From: an uncultured Oscillospiraceae bacterium | Lineage (GTDB): Bacteria; Bacillota_A; Clostridia; Oscillospirales; Oscillospiraceae | NCBI GenBank assembly: GCA_900769845.1 | Contig: CAAGIF010000128.1 | Span: 1 to 28,303, forward strand | Direction: 5' to 3' | Length of the DNA stretch: 28,303 nt | Part shown: piece by piece, positions 24,365-28,303 of the stretch | Numbering within the stretch: the first letter of the stretch is position 1 | Layout: the number at the start of each line of letters is the position of its first letter | The notes under the pieces: generated by a model | Told to the model about the DNA's origin: nothing | Seen by the model: only the letters and a program-made list of their open reading frames with translations | Database searches by the model: none | Translations under genes and position numbers: made by a program

Positions 24365-24473
24365 GCGGATGTCAGGACTCGAGTATATTATCGTGTCGAT
24401 TCCGTCCAGCCGGAATCGAGCCACACCCCACCGGGGTGTGGCATTCGGATGGGTTCGAGTCCTGTTCCTATAT
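24362..24473. repeat. Structured repeat unit 2
   Basis: A 112-base unit homologous to 24211-24322. P2 is TCGATTCCG-TCCAGC-CGGAATCGA (24396-24419), a perfect 9 bp. P3 is GCCACACCCC-ACC-GGGGTGTGGC (24420-24442), a perfect 10 bp. The unit is closed by P1, CAGGACTCGA (24373-24382) with TCGAGTCCTG (24455-24464). On the minus strand the unit ends TCGAGTCCTGACATCCGCACCA, like a tRNA 3' end, directly before the 19-bp hairpin. Its right part (24404 on) belongs to the 117-bp repeat shared with 23023-23139. Confidence 0.75.
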
Positions 24474-24478
24474 GAAAC

Positions 24479-24510
24479 AAAGAAGAGAGGCCTTTCGACC
24501 TCTCTTCTTT
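24479..24510. terminator. Terminator-like hairpin at the right end of the array
   Basis: A 12-bp stem AAAGAAGAGAGG / CCTCTCTTCTTT with an 8-base loop. On the minus strand it follows the tRNA-like CCA end at 24513-24518 and would terminate transcripts coming from the AraC gene. Confidence 0.82.
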
Positions 24511-24512
24511 AT

Positions 24513-24585
24513 TTGGTGCGGATGACAGGACTCGAACCTGCACGCTTGCGCGTTGGAACCTAAAGATGATGTCACCTTAGTGAAG
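24513..24585 (-). repeat. tRNA-Leu 3'-half-like sequence, right copy
   Basis: On the minus strand it reads TTTAGGTTCCAACGCGCAAG, CGTGCAGG, then TTCGAGTCCTGTCATCCGCACCA. This gives a hairpin ACGC-GCAA-GCGT like a long variable arm, a 5-bp T-arm and an acceptor strand with encoded CCA, as in tRNA-Leu. The 5' acceptor strand and D-arm are absent; instead it begins CTTCACTAAGGTGACA, shared with the left copy at 20622-20695. The AraC stop codon (24577-24579) lies inside it. It is judged a partial or remnant tRNA, possibly an attachment site. Confidence 0.68.
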
Positions 24586-25545
24586 ATTTAGATTGTTGAT
24601 ATCCTGCAAATTGCGGTACTCCCGGGGCGAGATACCGTACTCCTGCTTGAACGCCCGGTAGAAGGCGGAGTAATCGCAGAAGCCTGCCATTTCTCCGATC
24701 TGTCCAAGGGGAAATCCTTCTGTCATCAGATGCTTTGCCACCGTCAGCCGCTGTTGGGTAACATAGCGGTGAAAGCTGATTCCAAGCCGGTTTCGGCACA
24801 GGTGTGTGATGGTACTCTCACTGACCAGAAGCTGCCGGGCCGCGCTGCTGATGGAGATCTTCTCCTTCAGATGACTTTCGACATATTCCAGCAGCTCATC
24901 CAGCAGTTCATTATGTTCGGAGAGCAGATGCTTCCTATCGTTGAGCAGAGCGCGGTTCAAAAGTGTAATCAGCATGGTGGTGTTTCCGTAAAGGGCCGCC
25001 TCCCAGCCGGGATAACGCTTATCGGATTCGCTGCATCCCCTCCGAAAGGTTTCCCCGATGGGCTCCTCCCAATAGGTCCCCCCGGTCCGCAGCAGGTAGC
25101 TGCTGTGCCAACAGCCGCTGGCATATTCAATCTCCGGCCACTTCCGGTAGAATTGCTGCAAAAGCTCCGCATTGACCCACACCACGATTCGCTCATAGGG
25201 CCTGTCCATTACCTCCGGAAAGAGGGGGCCATGGCTGACTCCGGGAGGGATAAACAGCACATCGCCCTTCTGGAGTCGGTAGCGTTGACTGCCCAGAAGA
25301 TACTGGACATTATCGCAGCTGCAGCAAAAGATCAGTTCATAAAAGCTGTGGCTGTGGGGCTGAACCCGTTCCCTGGCTGTACTGATATCCCTGTGGCTAT
25401 CCACATAGGAAGAGCTCATCTCCAGTTCCTGATAGATATTTTCCAGACAGATACCCATGCTGTCCAACTTGTTTTTCAGTTCCAGCATATTCAGCGTATT
25501 GCCCGCCGCCCTCCGGACCTGATTCATTAATTCGGCAATGTTCAT
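24577..25545 (-). CDS. AraC-family transcriptional regulator
   Basis: A 322-residue regulator with an N-terminal cupin-like ligand domain and a C-terminal double HTH. The cupin part is recognised by VQPHSHSFYELIFCCS (residues ~61-76) and YRLQKGDVLFIPPGVSHG (~88-105). The AraC HTH covers about residues 222-315: ISISSAARQLLVSESTITHLCRNRLGISFHRYVTQQRLTVAKHLM, then PLGQIGEMAGFCDYSAFYRAFKQEYGISPREYR. The ATG (25543-25545) has CGGAGA about 7 bases upstream. It is divergent from the symporter-hydrolase set across a 176-bp AT-rich gap and is its most likely activator. Its last codons run into the tRNA-like repeat. Confidence 0.92.
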   Translation of the reverse strand: MNIAELMNQVRRAAGNTLNMLELKNKLDSMGICLENIYQELEMSSSYVDSHRDISTARERVQPHSHSFYELIFCCSCDNVQYLLGSQRYRLQKGDVLFIPPGVSHGPLFPEVMDRPYERIVVWVNAELLQQFYRKWPEIEYASGCWHSSYLLRTGGTYWEEPIGETFRRGCSESDKRYPGWEAALYGNTTMLITLLNRALLNDRKHLLSEHNELLDELLEYVESHLKEKISISSAARQLLVSESTITHLCRNRLGISFHRYVTQQRLTVAKHLMTEGFPLGQIGEMAGFCDYSAFYRAFKQEYGISPREYRNLQDINNLNLH

Positions 25546-25581
25546 AACTGATCTCCGTTTCTTTCCCCTGATTATAGCATT

Positions 25582-25610
25582 ATTATAAAACAGAAATACC
25601 GGAATCGCAA
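25582..25610 (-). promoter_or_regulatory. Promoter of the AraC gene
   Basis: On the minus strand TTGCGA (25605-25610) and TATAAT (25582-25587) are separated by 17 bases. A second TATAAT with TGC in front lies 11 bases closer to the gene. Confidence 0.72.
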
Positions 25611-25628
25611 TATAAAATACTTATTCCA

Positions 25629-25706
25629 CAATTTAAATTGCATTTTATGTTTTGTATAGTGTAATGTATGATGGACAAAAAACTATTTGTCTGTTGAGAA
25701 CAAATA
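25629..25706 (+). promoter_or_regulatory. Promoter and palindromes upstream of the symporter operon
   Basis: Two overlapping promoter readings are possible: TTTAAA (25632) -N17- TATAGT (25655-25660), or TTGCAT (25638-25643) -N16- TGTAAT (25660-25665). The perfect palindrome CAATTTAAATTG (25629-25640) covers the -35 region and may be a regulator site. Just before the Shine-Dalgarno lies the inverted repeat TATTTGT-N9-ACAAATA (25684-25706). Confidence 0.55.
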
Positions 25707-25721
25707 AAGGAGCGAATCATC

Positions 25722-27101
25722 GTGGCAAAAATTGATACTTCCGTCCGTCCTTTCAGCGGCAAGGATGAATGGGGCTATATCTTCGGTGATATGGCCGGCA
25801 GCTTTGTAAACCTGTATGTTGACGCGTATTTTTTGACCTTCTGCACCTACTGTCTGGGCATCGACGCCAAATGGATGGCTGGTCTGTTCTTGGTCGCCCG
25901 TCTGTGGGATGCTGTCAACGATCCCATTATCGGTTCCTTCCCCGACCGTTGGCATCTGGGCAAGAGCAAGGACAAGTTCACCCCCTGGATCAAGCTATTT
26001 ATGATCCCCCTGGCTCTGTCCGGCGTACTCTGCTTCAGCAAGGTTCCTTTTGAGGGGATTGCCCTGCATGCCTTCGTAGCCTTTGCCTACGTATTCTTCG
26101 GCATGAGCTACACCGGCACCTCCATGCCCTTCGGTGCCATGGCAAATGTTGTTACTGTCGATCCTGTCCAGCGTTCCAAGCTGTCCCGCGCCCGCTCTGT
26201 AGGCGGCGGTCTGGTGGGTGCCGTGGCTCTGGGTATGGTCCCCGTGATCTGCTACAAGGACAATCAGCCCATTCCCGGACGCTTCACCCTGCTGGCTGTC
26301 ATCTTCGGCATCTGCTCCATCGTCAGCTATATCCTGCTGTGTACCCTGACTAAGGAACGTGTTCGCGAAGAGAAGACCAAAGGCGAGAAGTTTGAATTCT
26401 GGAAGGTTCTGAAGATGGTCCTTAAGAACCGTCCTCTGATCGGTGTCATGATCGCAACCATCGGCTCCATGCTGGTCATCACCGGTTCCAGCCAGACCTA
26501 TGGCTACATCTACAAAGAAGTTTACGGCAACGCCTCCCTGGCTACCGTTTCTATGGCAATGTCCATGCCCTTCATGATCGTTGTATTCCCCCTTATCCCC
26601 AAGATGGTCAAAAAGTTTGGCAAGCGGGATGTCATTCTGTACACCGCTGTACTGAGCTTTGTGTTCAGCGTGGTTAGACTTTTCTTCTACATCAAGAACG
26701 TGTGGGTGTATACTGCCCTGAACATCATGACTCTGCTGGGTCAGACCGCTTTCACCATGCTGATCTGGGCTCTGGTTTCCGACTGCCTGGATTACTCCGA
26801 GTGGAAGACCGGCTTCCGCAGCGACGGCTCCATGTATTCCATGTACACCTTCAGCCGTAAGATTGGCTCCACCATTGCATCTTCCGGTCTGGCTTTCAGC
26901 TTGGGTCTGGTTGGCTATGTTTCCGGTGAGAACGTGGTACAGACTGCCGAGGCCGTAAAGGGTATCTACTACATCTGCAACGCCATCCCCACGATCTGCT
27001 ATGCGCTGATCCTCATCGGCATCGGCCTGATCTTCAATCTGGACAAGAAGAAGACCGACCAGATGTATGCCGAAATGGCCGCCAAGCGGGAAGCCAAGTG
27101 A
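25722..27101 (+). CDS. MFS symporter, glycoside-pentoside-hexuronide (GPH) family
   Basis: A 459-residue transporter with about 12 hydrophobic segments. The N-terminal part shows the GPH signature: GYIFGDMAGSFVNLYVDAYFLTF, then LWDAVNDPIIGSFPDRW, the family-wide DAxxDPxxG motif between helices 2 and 3. The central DPVQRSKLSRARSVGGG and C-terminal SDCLDYSEWKTGFRSDGSMYSMYTFSRKIG are also typical. It should import a sugar derivative or related solute with Na+ or H+. The start is GTG (25722-25724) with AAAGGAG about 9 bases upstream. It is first in the operon with the amidohydrolase (4-bp gap) and the esterase. Confidence 0.92.
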   Translation: MAKIDTSVRPFSGKDEWGYIFGDMAGSFVNLYVDAYFLTFCTYCLGIDAKWMAGLFLVARLWDAVNDPIIGSFPDRWHLGKSKDKFTPWIKLFMIPLALSGVLCFSKVPFEGIALHAFVAFAYVFFGMSYTGTSMPFGAMANVVTVDPVQRSKLSRARSVGGGLVGAVALGMVPVICYKDNQPIPGRFTLLAVIFGICSIVSYILLCTLTKERVREEKTKGEKFEFWKVLKMVLKNRPLIGVMIATIGSMLVITGSSQTYGYIYKEVYGNASLATVSMAMSMPFMIVVFPLIPKMVKKFGKRDVILYTAVLSFVFSVVRLFFYIKNVWVYTALNIMTLLGQTAFTMLIWALVSDCLDYSEWKTGFRSDGSMYSMYTFSRKIGSTIASSGLAFSLGLVGYVSGENVVQTAEAVKGIYYICNAIPTICYALILIGIGLIFNLDKKKTDQMYAEMAAKREAK

Positions 27102-27105
27102 GCTT

Positions 27106-27966
27106 ATGAAGAAGATCGATCTGCACCTTCATCTGACCCTGCGCCAGATTCCGAAGATCGGCAAAATGCATCTGACCAGCGGAAAAAATATGCTCGCTCA
27201 TCTAGATGAACTGGGCATCGAAAAGGGTGTGCTCATGTCCGGTGCCGAAAAGGGAATGCCCTTTGGAACCAATGCCCAGAACCGGGCAATCTGTGCAAAG
27301 TATCCGGACCGATATGCCTGGATGTGCAACCTGAGTCCGAAAAATCCGGAGACGGTATATGCCCGCCTGGCGCTTTACAAATCTCAAGGCGCGATCGGCA
27401 TCGGTGAGCTGACCTATAATCATAAGCTGTCCGATCCGTTCTTGCAGGCGGTGTTTGCTGCGGCGGAAAAACTGAATATGCCCATCACCATCCACATGAG
27501 CCCGGAAGAGGGCTACAGCTATGGTGTTGTGGATGATCCCGGACTACCCCTGCTGGAAGAGGTCCTGCGGAAGTATCCCGATTTGAAGATTCTCGGCCAT
27601 AGCCAGACCTTCTGGATCGAGATGAGCGCAGACGCACCCAAAGACAAGGAATCTCGGAACCAATGGGGCGACGGCCCCGTGGTTCCCGGCGGCCGGATAC
27701 CGGAATTATTCGAGCGATATCCGAATCTGTACGGTGATCTCAGTGCGAACAGCGGCAGCCGGGCCATCATGCGGGATGAAGCCTTTGGTCTTGCGTTTCT
27801 CGAAAAATATGCTGACCGGCTCTTTTTTGCCACGGATATGGTCAATAAGGATATGGTATTCCCTCTGGGTGCCTGGCTCGACCGGATGGCATCTGAGGGT
27901 AGGCTCAGCAAAGATGCTTACGAAAAGATCGTTCGTGGCAATGCCCAGCGTATCTTCGGATTGTGA
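27106..27966 (+). CDS. Metal-dependent amidohydrolase (amidohydrolase-2-like TIM barrel)
   Basis: A 286-residue hydrolase. The N-terminal MKKIDLHLHL holds the metal-binding HxH (His7, His9). Other active-site candidates are GIGELTYN (Glu), ITIHMSP (His), LKILGHSQTFW (His) and the late FATDMV (Asp), in the order expected for this superfamily. Members hydrolyse or decarboxylate small ring compounds, lactones or amides; the substrate here is unknown. The ATG at 27106 follows the symporter stop by 4 bases, with a weak AAGTGAG ribosome site, suggesting coupling. An upstream in-frame ATG lies inside the symporter gene and is rejected. Confidence 0.85.
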   Translation: MKKIDLHLHLTLRQIPKIGKMHLTSGKNMLAHLDELGIEKGVLMSGAEKGMPFGTNAQNRAICAKYPDRYAWMCNLSPKNPETVYARLALYKSQGAIGIGELTYNHKLSDPFLQAVFAAAEKLNMPITIHMSPEEGYSYGVVDDPGLPLLEEVLRKYPDLKILGHSQTFWIEMSADAPKDKESRNQWGDGPVVPGGRIPELFERYPNLYGDLSANSGSRAIMRDEAFGLAFLEKYADRLFFATDMVNKDMVFPLGAWLDRMASEGRLSKDAYEKIVRGNAQRIFGL

Positions 27967-27974
27967 GGTAGCAT

Positions 27975-28303
27975 ATGGAAATTATAAAAACACCCTGCGG
28001 CGAAATCCGCGGCACGGCAGGTCGCGTTCCCGGCACCATTGCCTACAAAGGCATCCGCTATGCCACCGCCGGCCGTTGGGAATATCCCAAGATGGTCACC
28101 GCTTGGGACGGCATCTACGATGCCACGCAGTATGGCCATTGCTCCTATCAACCTCGGGCCTTCCATGATGAAGAGCTGAATGAGAAGAAGTATTTCTACT
28201 ACAACGAATTCCGCAAGGGCGAAACCTACCGTTACAGTGAGGACTGTCTCTTCCTGAACATCTTTGCTCCCGAAACGGCCACAGAAGGCGACCGAGATCG
28301 GAA
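27975..28303 (+). CDS. Type-B carboxylesterase, C-terminus cut by window edge
   Basis: The first 109 codons of an alpha/beta-hydrolase esterase. They begin MEIIKTPCGEIRGT, then GTIAYKGIRYATA (family-typical F.GIPYA-like segment), and reach SEDCLFLNIFAP, the type-B carboxylesterase signature with its conserved disulfide-type Cys. The catalytic Ser, Glu and His lie beyond the window. The ATG (27975-27977) is 8 bases after the amidohydrolase stop with GAGGTAG upstream. It probably cleaves an ester imported by the GPH symporter; the substrate cannot be told from this part. Confidence 0.88.
   Translation, partial: MEIIKTPCGEIRGTAGRVPGTIAYKGIRYATAGRWEYPKMVTAWDGIYDATQYGHCSYQPRAFHDEELNEKKYFYYNEFRKGETYRYSEDCLFLNIFAPETATEGDRDR

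Noticed and set aside
24176..24510. CRISPR array
   Set aside because: There are only two or three units, of about 112 bases, with internal palindromes and diverged stems; no short constant repeats with unique spacers and no cas genes.
24205..24563. Plus-strand open frames containing TGLEPA-like text, and the minus-strand frame 22716-23099 containing GLEPIR
   Set aside because: These are translations of antisense T-arm sequences (GACTCGAAC) and hairpins in the repeats. They have no ribosome sites and run straight through structured DNA.
24513..24585. Intact tRNA-Leu gene
   Set aside because: Only the 3' half is present; the 5' acceptor strand GCGGATG and a D-arm are absent upstream on the minus strand.
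24176..24585. Integron attC cassette array
   Set aside because: No integrase gene and no attC core motifs were seen. Folded repeats next to genes are suggestive, but the evidence is not enough to name it so.

Overview
The window looks like chromosomal DNA from an endospore-forming Clostridia bacterium, most likely of the gut Oscillospiraceae/Oscillospirales type. The evidence is a CIRCE-controlled hrcA-grpE-dnaK operon, a spoIIP sporulation gene, RqcH/NFACT next to Mini-ribonuclease III, strong AGGAGG ribosome binding sites with frequent GTG/TTG starts, and several LytTR and XRE regulators. This placement is inferred from gene content; no database search was possible.

Layout. 1-2970 (minus): heat-shock operon hrcA-grpE-dnaK, with dnaK cut by the window edge. 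3057-5832 (minus): three-gene unit of Gx-family membrane protein, mrnC and rqcH, with its own promoter and terminator. 5852-6818 (minus): single DegV-family gene with its own promoter and terminator. 6842-7429 (minus): three tiny overlapping genes (44-aa zinc ribbon, 77-aa unknown, sigma region-4-like HTH), divergent from a small XRE regulator (7626-7967, plus). 8028-9573 (plus): tadA and spoIIP. 9627-12302 (minus): calcium-type P-type ATPase. 12571-13791 (plus): PlsC-like acyltransferase with an unusual zinc-ribbon tail. 13977-17823 (plus): nucleoside-type ABC importer (two-domain ATPase and two permeases, joined by ATGA overlaps) without an adjacent BMP binding protein. 18027-20550 (plus): XRE-TPR regulator and a Kef-type antiporter.

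20589-24585 is the most unusual part. A translationally coupled minus-strand operon (LytTR regulator, DUF3021-like membrane protein, membrane acyltransferase), a 36-codon plus-strand gene and a DUF2927-like lipoprotein are interspersed with repeats that look like tRNA 3' ends followed by terminator-like hairpins. In the array at 24176-24585 two ungapped 112-nt units carry the same two hairpins with different stem sequences but preserved pairing, which argues for selection on a folded structure. The region is bounded by two related tRNA-3'-half-like sequences (20622-20695 and 24513-24585).

24577-28303: an AraC regulator diverges from a catabolic-looking set of GPH-family symporter, metal-dependent amidohydrolase and type-B carboxylesterase (cut by the window end). 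A plausible reading is that the AraC protein senses a small ester or glycoside-like compound, the symporter imports it and the two hydrolases cleave it; the substrate cannot be read from the sequence.
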